The position numbers were made by a program, and so were the translations under genes. From positions 22,320,001-22,384,000 of the forward strand of contig CM041465.1 of the NCBI GenBank assembly GCA_023213395.1: a stretch of 64,000 bases of DNA. The letters are read 5' to 3'. Source of the stretch: Cycas panzhihuaensis. Its lineage: Eukaryota; Cycadophyta. How positions within the stretch are numbered: position 1 is the first letter of the stretch; each line of letters opens with the position of its first letter. Positions 23,057 to 35,210 of this stretch are shown piece after piece. Under the pieces are notes generated by a model. It was not told the origin of the DNA and made no database searches. It worked only from the letters and a program-made list of their open reading frames with translations.

Positions 23057-24184
23057 TGATCTGTTTTTAGATCTTTAATTTTATAATACTCTTTAAATGC
23101 CTTATTTTTCATGTTTATAACCTTAATTAAATAGAAAAATGCGATTAAGATGCTTAAAAAATACAAAAAAAAGTACAACCAAGTGCAACTAAGTGTAACC
23201 AAGTGGTCTACAAGTGCAACCAAGTGTAACCAAGTGGACTACAAGTGCAATTAAGTGCAATCTAGTGGTCTACAAGTGCAACCATGTAGTTTACAAGTGC
23301 AACCGCAAGTGTAACCAATGCAACTAGTATAGACTGCAAGTGCAACATTACGGACTGTAGAAAACAGAAAATGAGAAAAATGGAAAGATAACAACATTTT
23401 TGACAGGGAAAATGAAGTCTATTTCACATGGAATTTTAGGAGGACATTTTCACATGTGTCCTCTATGCAATAAAAGAGAAAAACCCATTTATTAAATGGA
23501 TTTAAGTGGGTTTTTTTTTAAACATTTATGAATTCATTGAAGAACTAAAAAATGGAAAAATCATTGAGGAAGAAACTATGCACTGTAGGGTTTTTAAACA
23601 ATGATTTTTCTTCACGAAAGATATGGAAGGATGCCCAATAGCCATAAACATGGTAAGATGAGCAAGATTTAAGGAAAGTTTATCCAACATAACTTTCTGA
23701 AAAAGAAAGAACGACTCTGAGACGAAAAATCTGCGTAGGAGTGAAAGAAGAAACAAAAGTACAAACAAACAAAAGGAGCGACAGAATAGCACCCAGATCT
23801 ATTCATAGGGGTAGTGAAGGAGCCCAAGAAGGCATAGTTACAACTGAGGGAAGAAAAAAATAGTTGCAACAGTCTAAGGAAGAGACGCTGGTGGAATTCT
23901 TCTCTAAGAAAAGGGATTTTTTCTGTTATCGACAACCAAAACTCCATGCATATTTCATTAGTAGTGGGTTCAAAGAATGTGTAGCAGCTTAGAAAGCACC
24001 CAACACTCATTTCTTCTCTCCCAACTTGCTGTAGTAGTCTTATGCATGCTCAATAGAGCACAAACATAAGGAATTTTGTAAGAAAAATTACAAATATCTT
24101 CAAAATAATGTAATATTATTAAAACTTATCTTAGATTTGTTTCTATTGGATTAAGTCTTTACTTTTCCATTCAAATTTAGATCA
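23057..24184 (+). repeat. Chr1 5' LTR (1128 bp)
   Basis: It begins TGATCTGTTTTTAGATC and ends CAAATTTAGATCA. It contains an internal array of ACAAGTGCAACCAAGTG-like units (23167-23345). TATA-like sequences are common in this AT-rich LTR, so I do not choose one. The open frames inside lie on the other strand and are not considered genes. Confidence 0.93.
23167..23345. repeat. Short tandem units in Chr1 5' LTR
   Basis: Repeated AAGTGCAACCAAGTG / GTCTACAAGTGCAAC units, roughly 10-30 bp apart and irregular. The same array occurs at 29034-29190 in the 3' LTR. Confidence 0.85.
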
Positions 24185-24190
24185 AATATT

Positions 24191-24202
24191 TGGTATTAGA
24201 GA
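24191..24202 (+). other. Chr1 primer-binding site
   Basis: TGGTATTAGAGA, six bases after the 5' LTR. It differs by one base in its first eleven from TGGTATCAGAG, the usual complement of initiator tRNA-Met. Confidence 0.85.
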
Positions 24203-24288
24203 TAGTTTTCTTAAAATCCTTGGGAATTTAGGGATTTTTAAATAGAAAAGAAAAGAAAACCCTCTTGCTTTAGTTGTGAAAAGTTTAT

Positions 24289-25350
24289 ATGAAAACTAGA
24301 TTTCAGTATTTGGTGACCAACGAACCTTTAACTGAACTGCTTAAGAAAGAATGTAGACAGCGAAGGAAGAAGTCTGAGCTAGAGCAAAATATGGAGGAAA
24401 GGTTTATGAAGATGGAACAAAACCTCAACAGACTAATCCAACTTGTGGCACAACTAGTCTCTCAACAAGTTACAACTTCTTCAACAACTAAAAGGATAAA
24501 GAAGGAAGAAGATGAACTGATGAAAGAGGAAACAAATGAAGAGCTAGTAGAAGACCAACAAGAAGAGGAAGAAGATGACAATTCATTGGTAATAACACAT
24601 TTATTCAAGGTAGAGGCAAAACTTGAACTGGCTATCTATGATGGAACTTTACATGTCAAAAAGTTAGATGGTTGGTTGGACCAACTAAAAACATATTTTC
24701 CCATTTATGTTGTATAAAAACTAGTAGAAAATTACTTTTTCTAGTTTAAAATTATCTAAGCATATATTAGTTTGGTGGAATGTATATCTTAAATCCCATA
24801 ATGTAAATGAAATTACCTGGCAACAATTTAAAATCCTCTTAAAGAAGTAATTCTATCCTATTGGGTATGAAGAGCAATAGAGGATTAAATGGCAATATTA
24901 CCGATAGGAAACAGGCCAAAATGTCCAAGATTATACAATAGAATTTCAAAAGTAAGATGTAGTGTTGGGCATCTCTTTACTAGGTAAAGACATCATGCTG
25001 AAGTGTATTGGAGGGTTGCATCAGCATATTCATCAAGAACTTTAACTATTTAAAGTTAAATCACTCGATGAAGCTAGTAAGAAGGTGATTGCTATAGAAA
25101 AGAGGAATAAGAAGGTTTTTGCTGAGAGGAAAAGGTTTGTGCCTCAAGAAGGTAGCAACAAACCTGCCCAAGGAAAGAGGTTTCTAAGTAAAGCTGGAAA
25201 ACAACCCATTGGGGGTTTTGGAAAGAAGAAACAATCTAATACCACCCAAATCAAAGTCACTTGTACTCATTGCAAGTGAGTGGGTCATAACATAGAAGAT
25301 TATTGGTTCCTACACCCAGAGAAATGACCTAAGAACAAGGGAAAAGGTAA
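24289..25350 (+). pseudogene. Chr1 gag, degenerate
   Basis: A 142-residue open stretch (24289-24717) begins MKTRFQYLVTNEPL, has a coiled coil (ENRxL-like heptads around MEERFMKMEQNLNRLIQL), an acidic Glu-rich segment and the gag-core start LDGWLDQLKTYFPIY. After many stops, a basic stretch (25085-25279) leads to the knuckle CTHCK*VGHNIEDYW, a CX2CX4HX4C motif whose last Cys is Tyr and which has an internal stop. Function would be RNA packaging. It is clearly dead. Confidence 0.82.
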
Positions 25351-26060
25351 AGCTAAAACTAAAGGTAAAGATTTACTTAACTCTGTGGGTGATGAAGATG
25401 TTTGTGGCATTGAAGGAGCCAATAAGAAGTTGATGCTCATGGTTAATGCAGAGCCTAAAAATAACCATCAACAAGTTGATCCAAAGATTAGAGAGGAGCT
25501 CTTCATGGTAAGAATCCAAGTGAAGCAAAGTATGGTTGATGCCATCTTTGATGGAGGAAGCTAAAAGAATTTAATCTCAAAAGCATTGGTAAAGAAACTA
25601 GGATTAAAAATACATGCACATCCAAAACCATATCCTCTTGGATGGCTGTAAAAAGATTCAGAGTTGCAGGTTACTCATCAATATAATCTTAAATTTGTAA
25701 TATTTAAAAAGTTCATTGATGAAGTTGAATGTGAGGTAGTCCCTTTAGATATTTGTCAAGTTGTGTTTGGCAGCCCATATCTCCATGATAGAGATGGAGT
25801 TCATCATAGGAGGCTGAGAAAGATTCAACTCATCAAGGACAGGAAATCATATATGATCAATGTATCAAAGCCACAAAAGAAGATCTCTCTCATATCTTCC
25901 CAACAAGCAAAAAGATTAATTAATGCTTGTAGAAAGTTTGTGCTGCTAATGATAAAGAAAAAGGTAGAGGAAAAAGAGCAAGCAAAGTCCTCAATATAGG
26001 TACTGGATAGGAAGTAAGTGCAGCAAATTGAAGGCCTAAGGAATAGGTACAATGATATAT
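25351..26060 (+). pseudogene. Chr1 aspartic protease region, degenerate
   Basis: Downstream of the knuckle the frame continues through KIREELFMVRIQVKQS to VDAIFDGGS*KNLIS near 25550, which fits the D-[ST]-G-[AS] protease motif with Gly and a stop at the next codon. A 111-residue open stretch (25664-25999) has CEVVPLDICQVVFGSPYLHDRD, the usual LGRPWL-like flap region, then a Lys-rich linker to RT. Confidence 0.75.
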
Positions 26061-27400
26061 TCCAAGAGCCAAAAATGCTGCCCCTTAAAAGGGTAATTGA
26101 ACATGAAATCTAGCTGGTTGTCGATTCACCTTTGCCAATTTTTAGTCTCTATCGAAACTCAGTTATGGAGAATGAAGAGATTAAGAGGCATATTTAATAA
26201 CTCTTAGAACAAGAAGTGATCAAGCTTAGTTGTTCTCCATGTGGTTCACCTATTGTTTTGGTGCCAAAGAAAGATGGAGGATGGAGAATGTGCATTAGCT
26301 ATTGGGCTTTAAACAAGATCACCATAAAGAATCAACATCCCTTACCATGAATGGATGACTTATTGGACTAACTGTAGTCAGCAAGATATTTCAGTAAATT
26401 GGACCTGAAATTAGGATACCATCAGGTTCAAATCCAAGAGGAGGATACTTAGAAGACAACCTTCAAATCGAAGCAAGGGTTGTTTGAATGGTTGGTGATG
26501 TCATTTGGTTTGTGCAATGCACCTGCCACCTTCATGAGATTGATGAATAAGGTATTAAGACCCTTCATTGATGACTTTGTAATTGTTTATCTAGATGATA
26601 TTCTGATTTTTAGTCATACTTGGGAGGAACACCTCCAACATGTCGAGAAAGTGCTCAAAGTTCTCCAAGAACAGTAATTAAAACTCAATATGAAGAAGTG
26701 CGAGTTTGGAAAGCAATCTCTCATCTTCTTAGGTTTCATGGTTGGATGAGAAGAATTGAAGATTGACCTAATAAAGATTAAATCCATTCTTAATTAGCCC
26801 ACACCCAAGACAACCACAGAGGTAAGAAGTTTCATTGGTGCATGTCAATATTTAAGAAAATTTATTTTCAGATTCTCTCAGATTGTAGCACGTCTTCATG
26901 TATTGACAGGAGGACATGTAAAGTTTCATTAGGAGAATGAACAAGAAAAAGCTTTTAGGCTTTCATAGTTAAAAAATTATGAGGCACCAGTGTTAGCTTT
27001 ACCCTCATTGTAGAAACCATTTGAATTGGAGATTGATGCTTCAAGCTATGCCATGGGAGCAGTGTTGAAGCAAGAAGGAAGATCAATAGCATACCAATTA
27101 GAGACATTTAATGGAGCTGTCATAAACTACCCAACTTATGATAAGGAGCTCTATGCATTATGCCAAGCAATGAAGCATTTGAGACCATATTTGTTAGGAA
27201 AAGAAGTGGTCATCCACATCGACCACAAACCTTTGCAATACTTGCAGACTTAGTCCAAATTACAATAGGCTAGGCATATGAAGTGGATGTCCTATTTGTA
27301 GCAGTTTCACATTGTGGTTAAGTACAAGAAAGGAACAACAAATAAAATTGTAGACTTGTTGTCCAAACCTTCTCAACAGTAAGGTATTTCTAGTTTGTTA
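26061..27400 (+). pseudogene. Chr1 reverse transcriptase and RNase H, degenerate
   Basis: RT blocks in order: [20 protein letters not shown] near 26235, [49 protein letters not shown] and [10 protein letters not shown] (catalytic YLDD intact, about 26589). A 65-residue stretch at 26480-26677 is open. RNase H follows: ELEIDASSYAMGAVL (first Asp), YDKELYALCQAMKHLRPYL (Glu) and VVIHIDHKPLQYL (third Asp), open at 27026-27253. Multiple TAG/TGA stops from CAG, CAA and TGG codons disable it. Confidence 0.9.
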
Positions 27401-28700
27401 GTAGCTATGCAATTTCAACCTTTCTGCCATGATAAATATGTTGATTTGTACTTAAAAGATGCGGCATTCAATCCTATCTTTGAGCAACTATAGCAAGGAA
27501 AAGTAGTTGCTAATTTCTAGCTGAAAGATGGCCTTCTTTTCAAGCAAGACAAGATTTACATTCCAAAGCATGTAGACCAAATGAAGTGGGTAAGAGAAGC
27601 TCACACCTCTCGAGTTGCAGGACACTTTGGAGTGGGAAAGACATTATTGAACTTGCAGCGATATATGTATTGGCTAAATATACAACAAGATGTGACTACA
27701 TCAGTACGAGGGTGTACATTATGTAGCACATCAAAGCCAGCCAATAGGAAGTTTGGATTGTACATTCCACTTCCTGTTCCAACACGACCATGGGAGAGTA
27801 TCTCTATGGATTTCCTCAGAGGACTACCATGAACTAAAAATGGTATGGATTATTTGTTTGTAGTTATTGATCGATTCAGTAAAATGGTGATAATGATTCC
27901 CTGTAGAAAGACACATAGAGGAGAAGACATAACTAGATTATTTTTCCAACATATTTGGAAGCATTTTGGACTTCCCCACTCAATCATTTCTAATTGAGAC
28001 AGTAGATTTCTGAGTAATTTTTGGCAAACACTTTGGGGAACGATAGATACAAAGCTAAATATGAGCATGACTTTTCATCCTCAAGCAGATGGCTAGACTG
28101 AAGTTGTCAACATGACATTGGTATAACTATTATGAGGATACAATGCCAAGCATCCTAAGACTTAGGATGGAAGTCTCCCATACTTGCAATTTTCCTTCAA
28201 TAGAGCTATCCATAGCTTAACCCAGAAATCATCATTTGAGGTATGTTTGGGATTTTTTCCTATAAATCGTTTCGATCTAGAATTTTCTGCTTAATTTTCT
28301 GCAGAAAATGGAAAGGAGGAAGAAGCAGATAAAAAGGCATAAAGATTCTTGGAAAGAATCAGAAAAATCCATCAACAGGTTGAAGAGCAGCTTCAAAAAT
28401 CTTAACAGAGATATAAACAGAGACATGATGCACATAGAACATTTTTTTAAGGAAGGAGATAGAGTTTAGTTACACCTTAGTAAGAAATAATTGTAAGGTG
28501 AAGGCAAAATGCTAAAGCCTATATATTATGGTCCTTTTACAATCTTGAAGAAGATTGGGTAAAATGCTTTCTAGCTTGAACTTCTAGAATTCATGAAGAT
28601 GTATTTCGTAGTGAATGTTAAGAATCTGAAGATGTTTGATCCATCCATGTTGGATGAAGATGAAGATGGAGTTCCACTCTTACCAAACCCAGAGGAGTTG
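27401..28700 (+). pseudogene. Chr1 integrase, degenerate
   Basis: A zinc-binding domain HTSRVAGHFGVGKT ... CTLCSTSKPA (27600-27735) is followed by the core ISMDFLRGLP (first Asp), SN*DSRFLSN (second Asp, stop inside) and HPQADG*TEVVN (Glu, with a stop in place of Gln), then LPYLQFSFNRAIHS. The C-terminal part is frameshifted and ends with an acidic piece DEDEDGVPLLPNPEEL-like near 28655-28700. A chromodomain would follow here but I cannot see one. The HHCC and DDE layout is standard. Confidence 0.87.
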
Positions 28701-28915
28701 TGAATAGAGAAAGAGTAACCAATGTAAAATGATTGCATTCTTCAAAGGAAGCAAACCAAGGCTCGAAGAGGCACAATCGAGTCCTTCAGAATTGCAGAAA
28801 AAGGACAAGTACGCAACAAGGCAAAATGGTACAATAGGGAGATAAGGAAAATCAAATTCCCTCATCTACAACTATAAAGTTCATGAGGCCATGCACTCCT
28901 AAAAAATGGGAGTTC
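28701..28915 (+). other. Chr1 3' end and polypurine tract
   Basis: A basic segment (RKQTKARRGTIESFRIAEKG) closes the coding region near 28872, and then AAAAAATGGGAG (28901-28912) lies three bases before the 3' LTR and fits a polypurine tract. Whether the basic segment is a relic of a chromodomain is unclear. Confidence 0.6.
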
Positions 28916-30016
28916 TGATCCATTTTCAGATCTTTAATTTCATAATACTCCTAAAATGCCTTATTTTTCATATTTGTAACATTCATTTAATAGAAAAATG
29001 CCATTAAGATACTTAAAAAATGTAAAAAAAAGTACAACCAATTGCAACCGGGTGGTCTACAAGTGCAACCAAGTGTAACCAAGTGGACTACAAGTGCAAC
29101 TAAGTGCAATCAAGTGGTCTACAAGTGCAACCACATAGTTTACAAGTGCAACCGTAGGTGCAACTACAAGTGCAACCAGTGTGGACTATAGAAAATAGAA
29201 AATAGAAAAAATAAGAAAATGATAACATTTTTGATGGGGAAAACAGAGTCTGTTTTGCACAGAATTTTAGGAGAACATTTTCACACGTGTCCTCTATGCA
29301 ATAAAGGAGAAAAATCACTTGATTAAATGGATTTAGATGGGTTTCTTTTTAACCATTTATGAATTCATTGAAGAACTAAAAAATAGAAAAATCATTGAGG
29401 AAGAAACTACATACCATAGGGTTTTAAAATAATGAGTTTTCTTCATGGAAGACATGGAAGGAAGCCCAGCAGCCATAAACATGATAAGAGGAGTAAGATT
29501 CAAGGAAGGTTGATCTAAAATAACTTTTCAAAAAAGAAAGAATGTCTCCAAGATAGAAAATCTGCATAGGAGAGAAAGAAGAAATATAAGTGCAAATAGA
29601 CAGAAGGAGTGACAGAACAATGCCTAGATCTATCTGTGGGGGTAGTGAAGTAGCCTAAGAAGGCATAGTTGCAGCCAAGGGAAGAAAAAAATAGCCGCAA
29701 CAGTCCAAGGAAGAGAGACCGGTAGAATTCTTCTCCAAGAAAAGGGATTTTTTTGGTTATCAGCAACTAAAACTCCATGCATACTTCATTGGCAGTGGGT
29801 CCAAAGAATATGTAGCATCTCAGAAAGTGCCCAGCACTCATTTCTTCTCTCCCAACTTGCTATAGTAGTCCTATGCATGCTCAATAGATCAAAAACATAT
29901 GGAATTTTATAAGAAAAAATTTAAATATCTTCAGATTAATATAATATTATTGTAAATTTGTTCTAGATTTGTTTCGATTGGATTAAGTCTTTACTTTTCC
30001 ATTCAAATTTAGATCA
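28916..30016 (+). repeat. Chr1 3' LTR (1101 bp)
   Basis: It begins TGATCCATTTTCAGATC and ends CAAATTTAGATCA, matching the 5' LTR throughout with scattered, mostly transition, differences and small gaps. The tandem array is at 29034-29190. Confidence 0.93.
29034..29190. repeat. Short tandem units in Chr1 3' LTR
   Basis: ACAAGTGCAACCAAGTG-type units as in the 5' LTR, but about one unit fewer. Confidence 0.8.
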
Positions 30017-30021
30017 AAAAG
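30017..30021. other. Right target-site duplication of Chr1 (AAAAG)
   Basis: Identical to 23052-23056. Confidence 0.9.
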
Positions 30022-30810
30022 AACATAAAGGAATAAGGTAAAAGAGAACCAACTTGCATCATTCATTTGTACATTAGTTCGCACTTTAGGAAAGAGCATC
30101 TGATAGGAGATATCCCTTCCTTCTTTCCATTTAATTACATTGCCATGCACTTTGTATGATATATTGGTTTATCTCTTTTCTTCCTCTTCTCTTGCTTAAA
30201 GTGAAATGAGAGTGAGGATTTATCTTTGAGAGAAAATAAGAGAAAAATTAAATTTATTATCTTTTATACATATATGCTTTACTTACCTCTCATTTACACA
30301 CACATACAACTAGTCTCTGCCCCATTTTTGCACATAGAGATTAGACTCCCTCACACATAGAGTGGTGGGAACTTCTTCTGCCACCATTCTTTATCCATAC
30401 AATGCTCCCTTTAGGTGGGTTATCTCTTAGAGGACTCGTTCCCTAAGGCCTCCTTCTTTACCTCATCATACTTACACACATCCCATCTACATCCCTTAGT
30501 TTTCCATAAGGATTTGCTTCTCCGTTGGGTCTTACCTTCCTCTTCCAGCCATCCAAGGATGGGAAGACCCCTATTTTGAGGTTACTCAGATAACCGAGGA
30601 TATTAATCACTTATGCTACCCTCCAAAATCAAAGACCAAGTTACCTAGAGGAAGTTTTGTGCCATTCATGTGTCCTGAACCTGTGTTCAAATTGCATGGA
30701 CATCCTATGTGGGTGCTTCTTGTCACTTGTTAAATTGGCCCCTTCACTCTAGAGCTTTCCGTTGATAGTCCTAACCAGGTGTAGTTACCATCCCAATAGA
30801 CACGATTCCA
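30022..30810 (+). repeat. TatB 3' LTR, piece 3 of 3 (LTR end)
   Basis: It continues the LTR after Chr1. Landmarks shared with other Tat LTRs are CCAAGGATGGGAAGACCCC near 30551 and CCATCCCAATAGACACGATTCCA (30788-30810, given here as a place, ending CCA), homologous to the ATCCCATAGATGTGCATCCA end of TatD. The next base (30811) is RNase H coding sequence of TatA with no primer-binding site, so this is a 3' LTR abutting its target. Confidence 0.8.
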
Positions 30811-31260
30811 TCTCTAAAGGTCCAAGAAGCCTTCGAGGAGCTCAAAAGATCCATAGCTTCCACCCTAACTTTGGCGCCTCCTCTCTTTGATAGACCTTTC
30901 ATCCTTTACACCTTAGCCACTGATGAGTCCTTGGGGGCCATGCTCACCTAAGAAGATGACTTAGGGACTGAGAGAGTCATTTACTTTATCAATTACACCC
31001 TAGTTGTAACTGAGCTTAACTAATCCAATGCCGAGAAGGAATGCCTCTCCTTGGTACATGCCACTAAGAAGTTCAGGTACTATTTTCTTAAAAACACTAC
31101 TCGAGTGATTGTTCAATTTGATCCCTTGAGGTATCTACTGACCCAATCTCACTTGATAGGTAGGACTAGCAAGTGGGCCATCCTCCTTTAAGAATTTGAT
31201 CTCCAGATTGTTAATAGAAAATTGAAGAAAGGGATGGTGGTTTCTAAATAATTGACTGAC
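30811..31260 (+). pseudogene. TatA Ty3-type RNase H, degenerate
   Basis: It begins VQEAFEELKRSIAS exactly at the TatB junction. YTLATDESLGAMLT (first Asp), EKECLSLVHATKKFRYYF (Glu) and VIVQFDPLRYLLTQ follow, then VNRKLKKGMVVS. There are stops in ALT*EDD and LN*SNAEK. It is homologous to TatD 13150-12661 throughout. Confidence 0.85.
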
Positions 31261-32615
31261 ACCCCCATCCCCTACTTTTTAAATGTACCTATTGATGATT
31301 CCCTATCGGACGAACCTATCCTCTCTATTCAAGACTTGTCCCCCCATCCACTAATCAATAGTGAGTGGTATGGGGATATTGTGCAATACCTCATTGAGCA
31401 ATGGTATTGGTATTATCTGGATGCTAGTGACAAGGTAAGGTCACGTATTCAACTACTGCTAAGCAGTACTTCCTCATGGAAGAGGTATTATACAAGAGGT
31501 CTTTTGATGGGATCCTCCTTTGCTGCATCAATCTCAACAAGGTAGGCTAGATACTTTGTGAGTGCCATAATAACATTTGTGGGGGCCATTTTGGTGGCCA
31601 ATCCATGGCTCAGAGGATCCTTCACATGGGTTATTACTGGTTGTCTCTCTTTAAGGATGCCTATATATATGCCTTACAATGTCGTAGGTGTTAAGAGCAT
31701 GCTAACATCATCCATATGCCTTCTGAGGCCTTGCATCCCATTATCTCTCCATGGCCTTTCTCCTAATAGGGATTAGACCTCATTGGGGCCATAACTCCTC
31801 CTTCTTCGTCATAGTATAAGTTCATCTTGACTATGACGAAATACTTCACTAAATGGGTCGAACTAGTCCCCCTATCCTCTACTCTTGGTAAGATGATAAC
31901 TACTTTAATCTACGAGCATATTATTTATCGATTTGGAGTTCTTAACGTCTTGATCATAGATAACGGAACCCCCTTTTGTAATAAGGAAATAGATTAACTT
32001 TGTGAGAGATTTAAGATATCTCACAAAACTTCCTCTCCATATTACCCCCAGGCCAATGGCCAAATAGAATATTTTAACAAAACCCTCATAAACATCGTGA
32101 AGAAAACTATCAGTTAATCCCAAAATAATTGGCATCTTCAAATTCCTTCTACCCTATGGGTATATTGCACTTCCATTTGCATAGCCATAGGGATGGCCCC
32201 ATTCTCCCTTGTGTATAAAGCTGAGGTAGTCCTTCCATTGGAAGTTGAAATCCATTCCTTGCAGGTTTCCCTTCGAGGTCTTGACGATGAGGATTCCTAC
32301 TGTAAGGTCTACCTCCTAGACCTTAAAGCTTTAGACGAGAAACACTTGACCACGTATCCAGTGAATCTTGCCTCAAAATCTAAGGTGTGAAGAACATACG
32401 ATAAATACTTTTGCCCTCATCCTTTGCATCCTAAGGACCATGTCCTCAAGTTGGAATATCTCCATGGTCGCTTGTCTAAATTTGGACCTAAATGGGTTGG
32501 TCCTTTCGTCATTCTCGAAAGCCTCGATAATAATACCTATAGGATTACAACTCTAGAGGGTCTTGAGTTTGAAAAAGCTATCAATGGTAAGCTCCTAAAG
32601 AAATTCTATGTGTAA
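31261..32615 (+). pseudogene. TatA integrase, degenerate
   Basis: It continues from RNase H with a 97-residue open stretch (31252-31545). The zinc-binding and DDE core are frame-broken between 31560 and 32150, but nucleotide similarity to TatD is clear (for example GATAACGGAACCCCCTTTTG at 31959). An open stretch at 32193-32390 has MAPFSLVYKAEVVLPLEVEIHS. The C-terminal domain (32424-32615) has KFGPKWVGPFVILE and LEGLEFEKAINGKLLKKFYV before the terminal TAA. Confidence 0.85.
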
Positions 32616-33380
32616 CTGTACCTACTCCTTAATAGGCTACACACATTGATTCCTCTTTTCTCGCTCTAAAATGAGCTTAAACTACCACTCTAAGTGTACC
32701 TTAATTCCTTCTAATCATAGGCAGAATGGCATCTTAGGGTGGCTTTCCTATCTTTACAGTTCCTCTTATGGCATCTTTTGTTTTCTCTCCTAAGGGAAAC
32801 TTTTCCCTCTAATTAGACGTATAGGCTTCTATCACTCTTGAGTTAAAAAACATACCCCAATTAGGATTGCATGCTTGAGTACCTGTACTTTCCCTTTGTT
32901 GTCACTTCCTTTGCATATCCACTATGCTCCTTCAATAGACATGCATGTCTCTCTATCTCTTAGCCTCACATGTGCCTATCACCTACACATATGGTGGTCA
33001 TGTGTGCTCACAACAAATATGGTCCTACATGAAAGGAAGTGTAATTGCCACCCAAGTGATCTAACAACAAAGGCTACATATAACAATCAACTAAAATCAT
33101 CATGATGTATAGCCCCTCGTGCACCCATGCACCCATAACTCCATGCATATGAATATAAACAAATAAACAACAAATACAACATTATAGAACCATCATAACA
33201 CCATCATCATGGATTAAATGGGGTGCTAATTAGCCCTCTCTATATATATAGAATAAGTCATATTATATAAATCTATATAGTACATCATCCTTAGGAAGTT
33301 AGAATCCTTGTAGGGAGGAATACAATCATGTTTTAATATATGGTGACTCCCTGGAGGTCCAATGCTTTCCTAGTCAAAAC
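32616..33380. other. TatA convergent spacer
   Basis: No gene. It contains a version of the conserved AAATGAGC(T)TAAACTACCA block (about 32668-32686) just after integrase, then AT-rich sequence with TATATATATA at 33241. It lies between the converging ends of pol and the antisense gene. Confidence 0.6.
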
Positions 33381-33516
33381 TAGTAGTGTGCCTAGCTCCT
33401 CGGTGTCTCACTCTTAAGGGTGTCACCTCCTGGCTTACGCAACCCCTCCCCAAGAGACCACATACATCCTAGACTCCTCCACTGATACTACGAGCTCCCC
33501 ACCTCACTTCTCTCAT

Positions 33517-35210
33517 CCTGAGACCTCCTCAGGGTTGTCACTATTGTATGGGTCTGCATCCTACTCCTTAATGACCTTGTAGCCATCTGCTCCACTAGCT
33601 AGTCATATCACGTCTAGATATGATCCCTCTCCCCCTCCACTCCTTAGAGCCTCTCCTCCAGTATGGCTATCTTGATGTAGCTCTCTGCATATTTACCTGC
33701 CACTCCTCCTCCATGAGTCTCTAGAGCCAAGTCCCAACCTCATAAAGCATCTCTCTTCATGACTACCTAGTCCCTCTCTATGCAAATCCCATCTAGATTC
33801 CCCTTGTAGTTGTTTGACCCTTGTTTAGTGCTCTTAGGACTCTACCATCCACCTACCCCTGGCCTTGATCAATGGGGCAAATGCCATTATGTATGCCCCT
33901 ATTGATCGTAGCTCCTCTCTAACTAAGATGGGAGGTTGTCCCTCCATGTAGATCTAGGGGAATATCTCCTGGGTTGCCGCCTCCACCAACCTCACCATCT
34001 TTACTGCTCTTGTTAAATCACACATACTATGTGTTAGTCCATATATACATATATTAAGACCTCAAAATCAAATCAAAGTAAGCTATCTAGGTAGCTAGTA
34101 GTCGAAAGATGCTAAGAAAGGGTAGTGTCTTACCTCCTGGGATAGTCAGATCCTTGATTCAGATGACGACCCTCTTCAGCCTCTAGAACCACCTCTCCTA
34201 CGTCATGACTTATCAAGACCTCTCCCATCTCTTCCCCTCTATCTTTCATAGCTATGGATACCTCTACTATCATCACCATCACTAGAGCCCTACCTACTCC
34301 TCTCTCTCTCTGTGCTGGTGGCCTACCTCCTCCTGTAACTTTAGACAGACATGCCTCTCCTCCTACAGCTCCAAAAGGACTTACCTCACCTTTGGCAACT
34401 CTTGAGGGACCTGCCTCTCTACTTGTAGCTCCTGATGGGCCTACCTTACCACCTCCATCATCACCTCCATCCTTATTAAGATCACCTCCTAACTCCCCTA
34501 CTATATCATCATTATCCCAATGCACTCCTCTATATAGATTAACTATATAGTCTGCCAGGGTAAGGAGGTCTAATGACATCACCTCCACCAATCTCCTAAC
34601 ATGTACCTGGTCCTCAGTCCCCCTGAACTGATTCTGCCACCTGTGCTCTATAAGTACTCATGCTAAGATAGGATGAGGCCCTCCTAGTGGCACCACTATC
34701 CCAAAATAATTGAAAAACTAGTACTCTAGTAGGGTGCAATATAAAAAACCTCCTTTCCCTGCCACTTAGATAGCATCTAGTTGAGAAATCATATTTGCCG
34801 CTACCAGGGCAGCCCAATCCAACCTCTCTCCAACCTTACACCTCCTCATAGTAGCCATCAACCAGCTTGATATGTCCTTATAGTTCTATTTTTGGGAAAT
34901 CTAGAACATAATACCTAATGTGATAAGCTTCCTCACCCAAGGAATCCTAGACATTACCATCGTCTGTACCGACACTCCCCATCGGTCCCACTTGCCTTGA
35001 CCCATGAAATACATGGTTATCTCTTTGTGTGTAGCATCTGTGCTAAGCAATGTCCCTAGTGATGCTAGCACTCTCCCTGCCGGTACTCCCAAGATCCTCC
35101 TAATGTCTGCTGGTATGATCGTGATGTCCCCTACCTGGGAAAGGTGGAAGATATGTCACCTATAATCCTAGTGGAAGACTATGTCCACCAGGAGGTGATA
35201 GTCTTATAAC
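33517..35210. repeat. Tandem duplication in TatA, copy 1 (1694 bp)
   Basis: Begins CCTGAGACCTCCTCAGGGTT and spans most of the antisense gene body. About 96% identical by eye to copy 2 over its first 150 bp. Confidence 0.93.

Larger units (their letters stand above)
23057..30016 (+). mobile_element. Chr1: Ty3/Gypsy retrotransposon, chromovirus-like pol, 6.96 kb
   Basis: LTRs of 1128 and 1101 bp start TGATC and end GATCA. They are flanked by perfect AAAAG duplications. A tRNA-iMet-type PBS follows the 5' LTR and a purine tract precedes the 3' LTR. Gag, protease, RT, RNase H and integrase are in the usual order on plus with many stops. RT wording ([42 protein letters not shown], read in pieces) is typical of plant chromoviruses. 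No clear chromodomain is seen. LTR divergence is about 11% over the first 125 bp by eye. Confidence 0.93.

Noticed and set aside
23167-23345. CRISPR-like or centromeric array
   Set aside because: Units are short, irregular and confined to the two LTRs of Chr1; there are no unique spacers.
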